NCBI RefSeq assembly: GCF_011378905.1
Contig: NZ_WTPY01000004.1
Span: 124,001 to 188,000, forward strand
DNA from: Paraglaciecola sp. 20A4
Lineage (GTDB): Bacteria > Pseudomonadota > Gammaproteobacteria > Enterobacterales > Alteromonadaceae
Direction: 5' to 3'
Length of the DNA stretch: 64,000 nucleotides
Shown here: piece after piece, positions 32,323 through 42,059 of the stretch
Numbering within the stretch: the first letter of the stretch is position 1
Layout: every line of letters begins with the position of its first letter
Made by a program: the position numbers and the translations under genes
Notes under the pieces: model-generated
What the model saw: the letters and a program-made list of their open reading frames with translations, nothing else
Databases searched by the model: none
Told to the model about the DNA's origin: nothing

Positions 32323-33387
32323 ATGCGCAACAGGAGCAAAGTTATATTCGCTCTTTGCATTAGCGCAATCTCTCCATTGGGTGCGGCAGAGTCCGTAAAT
32401 ACGGCTGAAGAAGCCTTTATAAAAATGATGGTTAATGACCATCAATTTGACGCCAAAAAGCTAAAGCAACAAATGATTTCTGCGGTAAAAGAGCAGAATG
32501 TGATAGATGCCATAAAACGTCCATGGGAAGCAAAGCCTTGGCACCAGTATTATCCTATTTTTTTAACCGATAAACGTTTAGAAAAAGGTCTTAAATTTTA
32601 CCAGGCACACCGTGATACCCTAGCTAGGGCAGAAAAAAAATACGGCGTACCTGCTGAAATGATTGTGGCTATTCTCGGCATTGAGTCTTTTTACGGTACC
32701 TATACTGGTAATTATTCTGCGTTTAATGCCTTATATACCCTCGGCTTTCATTACCCACCCCGGAAATCATTCTTCAGAAAAGAATTTGCCCAACTTTTGT
32801 TGCTCGCTCGAGATGAAAAATTTGAGCCTTCTCAATTAAAGAGTTCCTACGCTGGTGCGTTAGGTTGGGGACAATTTATTCCATCTAGTTACCGCCATTA
32901 TGCGGTAGATTTTGATGATGATGGCGTACGCGACTTACTCAATAATCCAGTCGATGCCATTGGCAGTATTGCTAATTACTTTAAACGAAATGGCTGGAAA
33001 GCGGGTGAACCAGTAGCATTTCCAGTTGATGCCACACGTGAACAAGCTAAACCTTGGCTTAAAAATTCGCTCAAATATCGAGATACGTTTCAACAATTGA
33101 CAGACGCTGGCATTCAACTAAATGTGCAAACTGCGCAGACGTATGCTATCGAAAACGCACAAAGCCAATGGATAAAAATTCCTGGTGTAAGCGAAAGCAA
33201 ACTATTCGATTTTGCCCAACCTAAAGGAGTTGATTATTGGCTTGGCTTGAAAAATTTTTACGTCATCACTCGATACAATCACAGCAAATTATACGCGATG
33301 GTAGCGTTCCAATTTAGCCGTCAGTTGGCTCAAGGAATATCAGTTATTGATGATAAAACAGCTCAAATGGATATCAACGATGTGTAA
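32323..33387 (+). CDS. mltB: Lytic murein transglycosylase B (MltB family 3)
   Basis: 354 residues from ATG 32323, which begins a clean signal peptide (MRNRSKVIFALCISAISPLGAA). The frame extends to 32206, and a TTG at 32266 has a G-rich stretch before it, so the start is uncertain. Catalytic Glu in AILGIESFYGTYTGNYSAFNAL, plus YAGALGWGQFIPSSYRHYAVDFD and IGSIANYFKRNGW. Unlike E. coli MltB no lipobox Cys follows the signal, so it may be a soluble periplasmic form. Overlaps rlpA by 8 bp. Confidence 0.93.
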   Translation: MRNRSKVIFALCISAISPLGAAESVNTAEEAFIKMMVNDHQFDAKKLKQQMISAVKEQNVIDAIKRPWEAKPWHQYYPIFLTDKRLEKGLKFYQAHRDTLARAEKKYGVPAEMIVAILGIESFYGTYTGNYSAFNALYTLGFHYPPRKSFFRKEFAQLLLLARDEKFEPSQLKSSYAGALGWGQFIPSSYRHYAVDFDDDGVRDLLNNPVDAIGSIANYFKRNGWKAGEPVAFPVDATREQAKPWLKNSLKYRDTFQQLTDAGIQLNVQTAQTYAIENAQSQWIKIPGVSESKLFDFAQPKGVDYWLGLKNFYVITRYNHSKLYAMVAFQFSRQLAQGISVIDDKTAQMDINDV

Positions 33388-34342
33388 ATTAATTCTTTTG
33401 ATTTTATCTGTTTTCATTATTACCGCGTGTTCGCAAACACCTAATAACAGTAGCCGATATAAACAAAGTAAAGACTCTGCTCCTAGCGCGATTAAAGAAG
33501 GCATAACGTTTGATGATGCCGAGCCAGAATTCGAACCTTATGCTTTAGCGAACCTGCGCAGTTATACTGTATTGGGTAAGCACTATACTCCCTTGAAAAC
33601 GGGTAAAGGTTACTCAGCCACAGGTGGTGCATCTTGGTACGGGCAAAAATTTCACGGCCATCTAACCTCAAACGGTGAAACCTACGACATGTATGCTATG
33701 TCTGCAGCTCACAAAACCCTACCATTACCTTCTTATGTGCGAGTAACAAACTTAAAAAATGGTCGAGAGACTATCGTAAGGGTGAACGATCGAGGGCCTT
33801 TTCACGATAATCGTATTATCGATTTATCTTATGCCGCCGCGATGAAGCTCGGCATGCTAAGCACAGGTACCACACAAGTTAAAATTGACGTCATCCATAT
33901 TGACGAGGCTGGTATGCAAACTGTAGGAAATGGACTGCCTGTTGCACCTACGCCTTTGAAAATGGACGCACCAGCAAATGCAACTGTCCAAGTTGCACAA
34001 GTGCCTAAAATACCAGCCATGGCACCAGCTGATATTCCATTAGCGAACTCGCCAAATACGCAGACCGTAGCTCCATCAATCAAAACAACCACGGCTACCA
34101 CCATAACAACGCAAGATAGTGTCTTTATACAAATAGCCGCTTTGACGAATAATCAGCGTATTAAAAAAATTGGCACTGCATTGGCTAGTTTGTATCAAGT
34201 GCCTTACGTGGCACCTTTAGAAGAAGGATTGTATAGATTACGCTTAGGGCCATTTGACTCTGATCATAAAGCCAGCGGAATATTGAATCAGCTACGTAAT
34301 ACCGGTTATAACGACGCATATAAGTATTACCCAATAAAATAA
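33380..34342 (+). CDS. rlpA: RlpA septal-ring lytic transglycosylase lipoprotein
   Basis: 320 residues from ATG 33380. Lipobox ITAC (Cys17). Double-psi beta-barrel with GGASWYGQKFHGHLTSNGE, AAHKTLPLPSYVRVTN and VRVNDRGPFHDNRIIDLSYAAA (catalytic Asp in the NDRGPF motif). Proline/threonine-rich linker, then a C-terminal SPOR domain that binds denuded septal glycan (QIAALTNNQRIKKIG ... YRLRLGPF). Translationally linked to mltB. Confidence 0.95.
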   Translation: MCKLILLILSVFIITACSQTPNNSSRYKQSKDSAPSAIKEGITFDDAEPEFEPYALANLRSYTVLGKHYTPLKTGKGYSATGGASWYGQKFHGHLTSNGETYDMYAMSAAHKTLPLPSYVRVTNLKNGRETIVRVNDRGPFHDNRIIDLSYAAAMKLGMLSTGTTQVKIDVIHIDEAGMQTVGNGLPVAPTPLKMDAPANATVQVAQVPKIPAMAPADIPLANSPNTQTVAPSIKTTTATTITTQDSVFIQIAALTNNQRIKKIGTALASLYQVPYVAPLEEGLYRLRLGPFDSDHKASGILNQLRNTGYNDAYKYYPIK

Positions 34343-34523
34343 TGAGAAATTAAACTTTCTGCTAATACGCTTGTCAAATTGACGGTTTTTAGAATTTGCT
34401 TTTATGTAACAATTTTTGTTGCTGGCGCAGTAAAGCTGTTGGAAAACTGATATATTAGCCGTCGGTTTAGACACGACACATCATTTCTACATTCTTAACA
34501 AATAAACACTTTACGGTAGGTAC

Positions 34524-35696
34524 ATGCGAAACACCAAGACACTAATTTTAGCGGTATTTAGCTGCTTATCCCTTTCCTTTTTCTCTCATACAGCTAGTGC
34601 TGCGGTAATTATACCCGATGCACCAACCGTTTCAGCTAAAGGCTTTATTTTAATTGATTATCAAACAGGCAAAGTGATAGCGGAACAAAACGCCGACATT
34701 CAAATTCCACCTGCTAGTTTGACAAAAATGATGACCAGTTATGTTATCGGTAAAGAGATTGCCAATGGCAATCTAAAAGATACTGACATGGTGACAATAT
34801 CTGAAAATGCTTGGGCTAAAAACTTCCCTGATTCATCTAAGATGTTTATCGAGGTAGGCACCCAAATTTCTGTGGGTGATTTGAACCGCGGCATTATAGT
34901 GCAATCTGGTAATGATGCCTGCGTTGCTATGGCAGAACACATCGCCGGTAGTGAAGATGCCTTCGCCAGCATGATGAACTTACATGCTGAAAAATTGGGT
35001 ATGACCTCAACACATTTTGTTAACAGTCACGGTCTACAAGACGGCGATCATTACACCTCTCCACGCGATATGGCGATTTTGGCCCGCGCACTGATTACCG
35101 ATGTGCCTAAAGAATATAAGGTTTACAGTCAGAAAGAATTCACCTACAACAATATTAAGCAGTACAATCGTAATGGTTTGTTGTGGGATAAAAGCTTGAA
35201 TGTTGACGGTATTAAGACAGGTCATACCTCTGATGCGGGATACAGTTTGGTGTCTTCTGCAACACAAGGTGACATGCGCTTGATCGCAGTAGTCATGGGG
35301 GCAGATAGCGAACGAGCACGTAAAGTAGAAAATAAAAAGCTGCTTAAATATGGCTTTAGATTTTATGAAACAATCACCCCTTATAAAGCGGGCGAGAGCT
35401 TCGTTTCACACCGTATATTTATGGGCGATAAAGAAACAGTCGATCTTGGTATCTCGCAAGATACCCCCATTACTATTCCTCGCGGCCAAAGTAAAAATTT
35501 AGAAGCTAATTTCGAATTAGATAAAAAACTTGAAGCACCACTTGCCAAAGGCGAAGTAGTGGGGAAATTGTTTTTGCAATTGGACGGTGAAGACGTAGCC
35601 GAATATCCTTTGGTTACATTACAAGAAGTAAAAGAAGGTGGCATGATTGACCGCCTTGTTGACTTCGTAAAACTGCAGCTTGGTTTTGATAGCTAA
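34524..35696 (+). CDS. dacA: D-alanyl-D-alanine carboxypeptidase (PBP5/6 type)
   Basis: 390 residues with a signal peptide ending in HTASAA. SxxK motif as STLK-equivalent SLTK ([13 protein letters not shown]), SGN in [22 protein letters not shown] in [13 protein letters not shown]-terminal PBP5 beta domain and a final amphipathic helix ([15 protein letters not shown]) that anchors it to the inner membrane. Trims pentapeptides. A 180-bp gap upstream should hold its own promoter. Confidence 0.96.
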   Translation: MRNTKTLILAVFSCLSLSFFSHTASAAVIIPDAPTVSAKGFILIDYQTGKVIAEQNADIQIPPASLTKMMTSYVIGKEIANGNLKDTDMVTISENAWAKNFPDSSKMFIEVGTQISVGDLNRGIIVQSGNDACVAMAEHIAGSEDAFASMMNLHAEKLGMTSTHFVNSHGLQDGDHYTSPRDMAILARALITDVPKEYKVYSQKEFTYNNIKQYNRNGLLWDKSLNVDGIKTGHTSDAGYSLVSSATQGDMRLIAVVMGADSERARKVENKKLLKYGFRFYETITPYKAGESFVSHRIFMGDKETVDLGISQDTPITIPRGQSKNLEANFELDKKLEAPLAKGEVVGKLFLQLDGEDVAEYPLVTLQEVKEGGMIDRLVDFVKLQLGFDS

Positions 35697-35716
35697 GGAA
35701 CACTGAAAAAGACATT

Positions 35717-35980
35717 ATGGATACTCAATTTGATAAACTACTCGATTTTCCCTGCCACCAAACGTTCAAAATATTGGGCGTCGCAGATGAATCTTTACCC
35801 GATCACGTAGTTAACTGTTTACAAAATCACGCTCCTGGCGATTACTTGCCACGTGTTAAAGCAAGCTCAAAAGGCAACTATCATTCGTTGTCTATCAGTG
35901 TGCGCGTAACCAGCAAAGACCATATGGAAACCATTTACACGGAGTTATCCAAACTGGAATTAGTGCGCATGGTGCTTTAA
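35717..35980 (+). CDS. ybeD: YbeD/DUF493 family protein
   Basis: 87 residues, ferredoxin-like (ACT-like) fold family. Begins with [16 protein letters not shown] and contains [17 protein letters not shown], typical of YbeD. Function unknown; always near dacA and lipB, as here. Confidence 0.94.
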   Translation: MDTQFDKLLDFPCHQTFKILGVADESLPDHVVNCLQNHAPGDYLPRVKASSKGNYHSLSISVRVTSKDHMETIYTELSKLELVRMVL

Positions 35981-36017
35981 GCACCATGCTTTTTCTGAAA
36001 CAGGACACCCTAAAGGT

Positions 36018-36671
36018 TTGAACAACACAGCTCCCTTTATTCTTCGCCAACTTGGCCGCCAAGCATATTTGCCAATTTGGCAAGCGATGCAAGAATTTAC
36101 TGATACACGTGACGCTCAAAGTCCAGACGAGATTTGGTTAGTTGAGCATGATCCGGTATTCACCCAAGGCCAAGCCGGTAAAGAAGAGCATTTACTCGCT
36201 CCAGGTGACATTCCAGTGGTTAAGGTAGACCGCGGGGGACAAGTGACTTATCACGGTCCTGGCCAGCAAATGATGTATGTGTTACTTAATTTAAAACGCC
36301 ACTCTTTAGGTGTGCGCACATTAGTCACTGCGCTAGAAAGCTGTATAGTTGAAACACTTAAAGATTATGCTATTGATGCCTACCCTCGCGCTGATGCGCC
36401 GGGTGTGTATGTTGATAGCAAAAAAGTCTGCTCGATCGGACTACGTATTCGCAGAGGATGCTCATTTCACGGTTTGGCACTCAACGTAAATATGGATTTA
36501 ACGCCATTTCAGCGTATCAATCCTTGTGGTTATGCTGGTCTAGAAATGGTAGATTGCACTCAATTAGGTGGCCCTAACAGCTTAGCTGTTGCTGGCCCCG
36601 CTATCGCCGAAAAATTATGTTCATTGCTTGGTATTGCAAGCGTCGAAAACAAAGAAGGTTTTGATGAGTAA
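36018..36671 (+). CDS. lipB: Octanoyl-[acyl carrier protein]-protein N-octanoyltransferase LipB
   Basis: 217 residues from TTG 36018 (AAAGG upstream). Transfers octanoate from ACP to lipoyl domains. Motifs [39 protein letters not shown], catalytic Cys and Lys in [18 protein letters not shown] and [11 protein letters not shown]. Overlaps lipA by 8 bp. Confidence 0.97.
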   Translation: MNNTAPFILRQLGRQAYLPIWQAMQEFTDTRDAQSPDEIWLVEHDPVFTQGQAGKEEHLLAPGDIPVVKVDRGGQVTYHGPGQQMMYVLLNLKRHSLGVRTLVTALESCIVETLKDYAIDAYPRADAPGVYVDSKKVCSIGLRIRRGCSFHGLALNVNMDLTPFQRINPCGYAGLEMVDCTQLGGPNSLAVAGPAIAEKLCSLLGIASVENKEGFDE

Positions 36672-37626
36672 CGCACGTCCACAAGCCGGAGTGAAACTCC
36701 GGGATGATGAAAAAGTAAAACATATTCCGATCACTATCATGCCGACTGAAAAGGCAGAGATGTTACGCAAGCCTGAGTGGATCAAAATCAGGCTGCCGCG
36801 TACAACAGATCGCATAGATCATATCAAAAAGACCTTGCGCAAAAATAATTTGCACTCAGTCTGCGAAGAAGCCAGTTGCCCTAACTTAGCAGAATGTTTT
36901 AATCACGGTACTGCAACCTTTATGATACTGGGTGACATATGTACGCGCCGTTGTCCGTTTTGCGATGTCGCGCATGGTAAACCATTACCACCAAGTGCTG
37001 AAGAGCCAATTAAACTGGCGAAAACCATTGCTGAAATGGGGCTAAAATACGTCGTTATCACATCAGTCGACCGAGATGACTTACGTGACGGTGGTGCGCA
37101 ACACTTTGTTGATTGTATCAATGCTATCCGTGAGCATAGTCCTAGCACGAAAATTGAAGTGTTGGTGCCTGATTTTCGCGGTCGTATGGACACCGCATTA
37201 GAAATTTTAAAGAATGGCGTGCCAGATGTGTTCAACCATAATTTAGAAACCATTCCACGCTTATACCGCGAGTGCCGCCCCGGGGCTAACTATCAATGGT
37301 CTCTTGATCTTCTAAAGAAATTTAAAGAACAGCATCCTGATATTCCAACCAAGTCTGGTTTGATGATGGGTATGGGCGAGAACAAAGAAGAAATTGCTTT
37401 AGTACTTAAAGACCTACGTGCTCACAATGTAGAAATGCTTACCTTGGGTCAGTATTTACAGCCAAGCAAGCATCACTTTCCATTAAAACGCTATGTTCAT
37501 CCAACAGAGTTTGATGAACTCGGTGTAATTGCTAAAGAAATTGGCTTCACTCATGCAGCATGTGGGCCTATGGTACGTTCGAGTTACCATGCAGACAAAC
37601 AAGCCGCCGGTGTTGAAGTTAAATAA
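36664..37626 (+). CDS. lipA: Lipoyl synthase LipA
   Basis: 320 residues from ATG 36664. Radical-SAM enzyme inserting sulfur at C6 and C8 of octanoyl groups. Radical-SAM cluster CTRRCPFCD, auxiliary cluster cysteines in [14 protein letters not shown]-terminal RSSYHAD with the conserved Arg-Ser-Ser. Works directly after LipB, with which it is translationally coupled. Confidence 0.98.
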   Translation: MSNARPQAGVKLRDDEKVKHIPITIMPTEKAEMLRKPEWIKIRLPRTTDRIDHIKKTLRKNNLHSVCEEASCPNLAECFNHGTATFMILGDICTRRCPFCDVAHGKPLPPSAEEPIKLAKTIAEMGLKYVVITSVDRDDLRDGGAQHFVDCINAIREHSPSTKIEVLVPDFRGRMDTALEILKNGVPDVFNHNLETIPRLYRECRPGANYQWSLDLLKKFKEQHPDIPTKSGLMMGMGENKEEIALVLKDLRAHNVEMLTLGQYLQPSKHHFPLKRYVHPTEFDELGVIAKEIGFTHAACGPMVRSSYHADKQAAGVEVK

Positions 37627-37663
37627 AGCTAAGCAACTTATGTTATAGCTTCGTCAAAACAAG

Positions 37664-37686
37664 ACTCGCCAATTGGCGAGTTTTTT
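37664..37686 (+). terminator. Rho-independent terminator of the lipB-lipA unit
   Basis: CTCGCC-AATT-GGCGAG stem-loop followed by six or more Ts, 40 bp after the lipA stop. It closes the leuS-lipA block. Confidence 0.9.
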
Positions 37687-37728
37687 GTTTCTATAGTCGC
37701 AGTCATACCACTCACTCAAATAATAATA

Positions 37729-38652
37729 ATGCTTACAATGAGTACTAATATTCGATTTATCGCTTTTCTAAGTGTGTTCATTTGTACATCTGCCTTTACG
37801 ACTCAGGCAGAAGAGACTCTTGAGCCAAATGTCATATCAAACAACACACACCACTCTCAAGAAGAATGGCGCGATCCTGACAGCGACAACTTAATCTATA
37901 TGCAGCTCGACACTGGTCTGGTGATTATGGAGCTCGCCCCTTTTATGTCGCCTATCAATGTTGCACAGTTTAAAAACCTAGTTATCGATAAGTTTTATGA
38001 CGGGCTCGATTTTTATCGTGTTATCGACGGATTTGTTGCCCAAGGCGGCGATGTGAATGAACGTAAACAACATAAATATAGCAAACAGCTCCCCGCAGAA
38101 ACAAGTCGCTCAGTAAGTGAAAATGCATCTCCAGAAGAATTTATGTTAGTGCAATCACCTGATTTTATGGCACCGCAAACAGGTTTTTTACACGGTTTTG
38201 CAGCAGGTCGCGATCCGCGAACCAATCAAGAATGGCTTGTGCATTGTCTCGGCGTCGTTGCTATGGGTCGAAACAACGGCCTCGATACGGCTAGCACAGA
38301 GTTTTATATTACTATCGGCCAGGCGCCGCGTCACCTTGATAGAAATATGAGCGTGCTCGGCAAAGTCATTTACGGCATGGAGCATGTGCAACGCATTAAA
38401 AGAGCATCCGTTAACATCCCTAGTGGTGTTATTGAAGATCCAACTAAGCGTACAGGTATAGTATGGGCTAAACTAGCCAAGGATATCCCCTCGCAAGATC
38501 GTATTCATGTACAAGTTCAAAATGAATACTCAGATGCTGTGGCCTCTCGCTTAAGCGGTGGTCGAACACTCGGTAATGAATTTTTTCATTTTAAAGGTAA
38601 CGGTAATCTAGACGTGTGTTACTACAATTTAAAGACGCGAATAATAAAGTGA
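37729..38652 (+). CDS. Periplasmic cyclophilin-type peptidyl-prolyl isomerase
   Basis: 307 residues with a signal peptide (FIAFLSVFICTSAFTTQAEE). The cyclophilin domain starts near residue 55 (MQLDTGLVIMELAPFMSPINV) with FYDGLDFYRVIDGFVAQGGD and VAMGRNNGLDTASTEFYI. It has a long insert between the FxGG strand and the active-site MGR strand, and a C-terminal extension, so it resembles the larger 'PPIase cyclophilin type' proteins of Alteromonadales rather than PpiA. Start 37729 or the ATG nine bases later. Confidence 0.87.
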   Translation: MLTMSTNIRFIAFLSVFICTSAFTTQAEETLEPNVISNNTHHSQEEWRDPDSDNLIYMQLDTGLVIMELAPFMSPINVAQFKNLVIDKFYDGLDFYRVIDGFVAQGGDVNERKQHKYSKQLPAETSRSVSENASPEEFMLVQSPDFMAPQTGFLHGFAAGRDPRTNQEWLVHCLGVVAMGRNNGLDTASTEFYITIGQAPRHLDRNMSVLGKVIYGMEHVQRIKRASVNIPSGVIEDPTKRTGIVWAKLAKDIPSQDRIHVQVQNEYSDAVASRLSGGRTLGNEFFHFKGNGNLDVCYYNLKTRIIK

Positions 38653-38752
38653 TTAACCCAGCGACTGACAAGGTTATATTGAATATAATAAGCGCTGAGC
38701 AAATCGTAACATTTTAACCAACAGTTTATTGACTGAGAAACGAGTAAATAAA

Positions 38753-39037
38753 ATGAATTTAGACAAAGCACATAAGCGCATTGATAAGCGTGTCAAGCGC
38801 GGCTTTCACGGTTATCCAATGATAAGTATCTGCTATTTTGGCCCCAGTGCTGAGCTAGCGACTAAGGTTGAAGTAGGTTTTATAGAACAAGAAGCGGCAG
38901 AGCCAATGGTTGAAAGTTTCAATAGCACCAGTGATATCCGTAAAGATGAAACGGTGCAAACCACGATTATAAAAATCATCGACCGAGTGGATGCAAAAAC
39001 CGTAACTCTAGATGAAGCAGTCAACCCACTTTCCTGA
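38753..39037 (+). CDS. Conserved hypothetical protein, ~94 residues
   Basis: From ATG 38753 (MNLDKAHKRIDKRVKRGFHG); a TTG at 38729 in frame is less likely. Basic N-terminus, then a probable beta-rich part (ISICYFGPSAELATKVEVGF) and an acidic C-terminal half (DIRKDETVQTTIIKIIDR). No signal peptide or membrane segment. I recognise this as the kind of short protein found in Alteromonadales, but know no function. Confidence 0.6.
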   Translation: MNLDKAHKRIDKRVKRGFHGYPMISICYFGPSAELATKVEVGFIEQEAAEPMVESFNSTSDIRKDETVQTTIIKIIDRVDAKTVTLDEAVNPLS

Positions 39038-39086
39038 TCCAGTAAACTTTTTAAGTGAATTAATTAAACGCTAACAAAAGAGTAAA

Positions 39087-39719
39087 ATGAACGACATGCA
39101 GAATCATACTTCCTTTAAAATATGGCCTAAATTCAAGATTTACAATCCACTAATGGCATTGGGGTTGATAACGAGCGTAGCGTTTACCTCAACAGATATT
39201 GAAGCCAACCAGGAAGTTCCTGCACTCACAAAAGAGCAAGTTATTTCACAACTCAATTTATCTCATCATTTTGAGGGTGGTTATTTTCGCCAAACGTTCA
39301 AAGCCCAGCATAGGGACAAAGTCGCCACATCTCGCGGTGATAGAACAACCATGACAGCCATCTTTTACATGTTGACTGATGATAATAACGTTGATCATTT
39401 TCACACCAAATATTCTGACGGCATTGAGTTTTATCATATGGGTTCCCCCATTACATATCACATGATTTACCCTGATGGGCGCTATGAAAAAGTGGTGGTT
39501 GGTCCCGATATTCAAAATGGTCAGCAACTTCAGCTCGCGGTTCCAGGTGGTACCTACAAAGCTGCTGAATTGACAACTGGAACTTATGGTCTGGTCAGTG
39601 AGGCTGTCGCACCTGGATGGGAAGCAGAGGACATGATTGACGTTAGTCGAGATGAACTACTTATACAGTTTCCTCAGCACAAAGATATCATTGAGCGGTT
39701 AGCGAATAAAAAACCTTAA
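39087..39719 (+). CDS. DUF985 cupin-family protein with N-terminal signal-like segment
   Basis: 210 residues. From residue ~50 the sequence fits the cupin_5/DUF985 family: LNLSHHFEGGYFRQTF, TTMTAIFYMLTDDNNVDHFH, DGIEFYHMGSPITYHMIYPDG, VAPGWEAEDM. The family has a single cupin barrel of unknown activity. The first ~45 residues contain a hydrophobic stretch (PLMALGLITSVAFTSTDIEA) that looks like a signal peptide, unusual for DUF985, suggesting export. Alternative starts within the first residues are possible. Confidence 0.82.
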   Translation: MNDMQNHTSFKIWPKFKIYNPLMALGLITSVAFTSTDIEANQEVPALTKEQVISQLNLSHHFEGGYFRQTFKAQHRDKVATSRGDRTTMTAIFYMLTDDNNVDHFHTKYSDGIEFYHMGSPITYHMIYPDGRYEKVVVGPDIQNGQQLQLAVPGGTYKAAELTTGTYGLVSEAVAPGWEAEDMIDVSRDELLIQFPQHKDIIERLANKKP

Positions 39720-39757
39720 TGATTGTGGGTATTGTAGTGTATTGCGATAAAGCATGA

Positions 39758-40093
39758 CTAATCGCAGTCCACTATTGAAAAGGTCAATTGACAATCAATA
39801 TGCTTAAGTAATCTATTCACTATACTTGGTGTCACCACAACACTATCTTGATATGGTAAATTAGCACTGACGAAAATATCACATTCGTCTATAGCGATTT
39901 GCTGACGCACAAAAAATATATTCAATGCATCCAAACGCTGCTCTTTTAAGTCCACACTACCTTCGTATCGGCCTGCTACCGCTAATTCACGATAAGATGC
40001 TCCTTCTACTTCCCTAGAAAGCGTAAATGCCTGCATTTTATCTAAATTTAAAAAGCGAAAACGTACATTTGGTATAATATTATTTTGCTTCAC
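39758..40093 (-). CDS. Hypothetical protein, 111 residues
   Basis: GTG start at 40093 with AGGAAGA six bases upstream supports translation. No signal peptide or membrane helix. Contains a basic N-terminal part (NVRFRFLNLDKMQAFTLS) and mixed strand/helix sequence. Not recognised. It precedes nothing in an obvious operon; the diguanylate cyclase gene lies 75 bp upstream on the same strand. Confidence 0.55.
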   Translation of the reverse strand: MKQNNIIPNVRFRFLNLDKMQAFTLSREVEGASYRELAVAGRYEGSVDLKEQRLDALNIFFVRQQIAIDECDIFVSANLPYQDSVVVTPSIVNRLLKHIDCQLTFSIVDCD

Positions 40094-40168
40094 AGGTTCT
40101 TCCTGAATTAATTTTCAAGGCATAAAAATTACGTGTGTTGGTATTAATCACTTCGGATATTAATATCG

Positions 40169-41224
40169 TTATAAGGCGGCTAACACTCTATTTCTGCCGT
40201 CTCGCTTAGCTTTGTAAAGTGCAGTATCTGCTCGGTCTAACAAAGACTCTGCGTTATCATCCAACTGACGTTGTGCTACTCCCACACTGATCGTTAAGTG
40301 CTTACCGGAAATAGTCTTATTCGCAATATTGGCGCGTAAACGTTGAGCCAGTGCCATTGCCGTAGTCAGTGAAGCATTAACGCAAACAACCACAAACTCC
40401 TCTCCGCCCCAGCGAGCAACAATATCTTCATCTCGCATTGACTGCTGTAATTCAATAGCTAAGGAAGTGAGTACCCTATCCCCTTCTAGATGACCGTATT
40501 GATCATTGATGCGCTTAAAGTGATCAATGTCCAGAATCATCACGCTTAACCCATTAGTATCCGATTTTATCTGTATTAATTGAGCGAGTACGTAATCCAA
40601 TTTTTCTCTGTTATAGAGGCCGGTTAACTTATCAGTTTCCGCCATTCTAAGAATATCTGCGTTACGAAAAGCCAACTGTCGGTAAGCCGACGATCGAGTA
40701 TGCTCATAGAAGCGAAATAACAATATATGAGCGGCACTCACTTCGATAACGTTCAACAAAGCTGCGAATCCGTAGGTTCCCGTTTGCGGTGACAAATATT
40801 GCCGATAACCCAGAAAGATGCAAACTGAAAAAGCAAAGAAGCTAACCCAGCTCCCCCACTTTTTGCCAAGAAGAAAAAATGCAACAGGGGGGATAATAGT
40901 TGCCCAAAACAAAGAATGTCTATATCCACCTGCAGACATAACGAATAGCAGTACAATTGACGTAATTAAAATCGTCACAGCCCATGCGGCCCAATCTACT
41001 TTTTCAGTTTTACGAAAGCAAACGTAAATACCTAATGATATTAATAATCCCGCTCCATCGAGCATTGCAAATGTATAATTACTGAACGCCACTAAATTCG
41101 TCATGGTGAGGATGAAAAAATAGCAGCTAACAATCAATAACGCATGAATAATTAGCCGTACTCGCCAGTAATCTGGATGATCAGACGGATATTGCGGAAA
41201 TTCTTTATACCAAAATTTAAACAT
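40169..41224 (-). CDS. Membrane-bound diguanylate cyclase (GGDEF)
   Basis: 351 residues. About six membrane helices in residues 20-180, then a GGDEF domain with the active-site motif GGEEF (RWGGEEFVVV) and the DHFKRINDQYGHLEGD helix, so it should make c-di-GMP. No inhibitory RxxD five residues before GGEEF (EDIVARW does not fit). It adds a c-di-GMP source about 9 kb from the EAL phosphodiesterase hnoB. Confidence 0.93.
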   Translation of the reverse strand: MFKFWYKEFPQYPSDHPDYWRVRLIIHALLIVSCYFFILTMTNLVAFSNYTFAMLDGAGLLISLGIYVCFRKTEKVDWAAWAVTILITSIVLLFVMSAGGYRHSLFWATIIPPVAFFLLGKKWGSWVSFFAFSVCIFLGYRQYLSPQTGTYGFAALLNVIEVSAAHILLFRFYEHTRSSAYRQLAFRNADILRMAETDKLTGLYNREKLDYVLAQLIQIKSDTNGLSVMILDIDHFKRINDQYGHLEGDRVLTSLAIELQQSMRDEDIVARWGGEEFVVVCVNASLTTAMALAQRLRANIANKTISGKHLTISVGVAQRQLDDNAESLLDRADTALYKAKRDGRNRVLAAL

Positions 41225-41255
41225 TGGATTATATCTGCTCTACGTGTAATGAACG

Positions 41256-41603
41256 TTAGTGAGTCTTTATACGCAGTTGCCAGTTGCCATTATTTTGTGC
41301 TTCACAAGCCTGCTCAGTGTCAAAACGTACGTGATGCCTTGCATCCTTTAACTTAATTCCCACTTTCAATAATTGAGTTTGGATCTGACGTCGTAAATAG
41401 ATATCTTGCTCTTCTACATTGGCTTGTTCAAGAGACGCTTGCGTATCAAACACGCAAATTACCGTTAAGCTAGCCGGAAACCGATCATAACTGGCTGTAT
41501 GGGTAATCCATTGAAAGCCTGATACTTTTCGTTTAGCAAGCTCACAGACATTAGTCAGAGCTTTAATCACATTGTTATCTAGCTTCTTAACGGTTTTTTG
41601 CAT
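41256..41603 (-). CDS. Small conserved gammaproteobacterial protein (often annotated as Fis-family regulator)
   Basis: 115 residues. Pattern VKKLDNNVIKALTNVCELAK ... GFQWITHTASYDRFPASLTVICVFDT ... KLKDARHHVRFDTEQACEAQNNGNW matches a family of short proteins in Shewanella/Vibrio that databases often label Fis-family transcriptional regulator. I see no convincing helix-turn-helix, so that label is not supported here. Downstream of ppnP with a 28-bp gap; function unknown. Confidence 0.6.
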   Translation of the reverse strand: MQKTVKKLDNNVIKALTNVCELAKRKVSGFQWITHTASYDRFPASLTVICVFDTQASLEQANVEEQDIYLRRQIQTQLLKVGIKLKDARHHVRFDTEQACEAQNNGNWQLRIKTH

Positions 41604-41631
41604 GCTAAATACTCACCTATCACAACATAGG

Positions 41632-41913
41632 TTAAATATAATCACAAAGATAGGCAGTGTTAACAGATACTTGGGCTTTAAACTTCACGTTTGCATCAAC
41701 GGTAAATACTTGGCCAGCCGTAAAGGTTTTCCAATCACTGGCGCCAGGTAACAAAACGGTCATAGTACCACTCACAACACTCATCGTTTCATGTTGTGAA
41801 GTAGCAAACTCATACTCACCAGGCGCCATTACACCTAACGTAGAGTTACCTACGGCTGTATCGAATGCGATAGACTTTACGTTACCCTCAAAATATTCAT
41901 TTACGTTAAACAT
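41632..41913 (-). CDS. ppnP: Pyrimidine/purine nucleoside phosphorylase PpnP
   Basis: 93 residues, single cupin (DUF1255/YaiE family). Begins [19 protein letters not shown] with [31 protein letters not shown], ending YLCDYI, all family marks. The E. coli homologue phosphorolyses a broad range of nucleosides. Confidence 0.95.
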   Translation of the reverse strand: MFNVNEYFEGNVKSIAFDTAVGNSTLGVMAPGEYEFATSQHETMSVVSGTMTVLLPGASDWKTFTAGQVFTVDANVKFKAQVSVNTAYLCDYI

Positions 41914-42059
41914 CGTTTTACTCCTGTTAGTTTATTTTGGCGGCGCTAATGTATCAGCTTTAATAGGATCCTGCACAGTCGTAACCATCTTTTTCTTCAA
42001 AGATAGACCCGCTTCCTTTACTCTTACCTTCATCCATTCTCTAACGATTTCAGTGAGCC

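Noticed and set aside
41256-41603. Fis-family DNA-binding protein
   Set aside because: This label is common for homologues, but no C-terminal helix-turn-helix like that of Fis can be seen.
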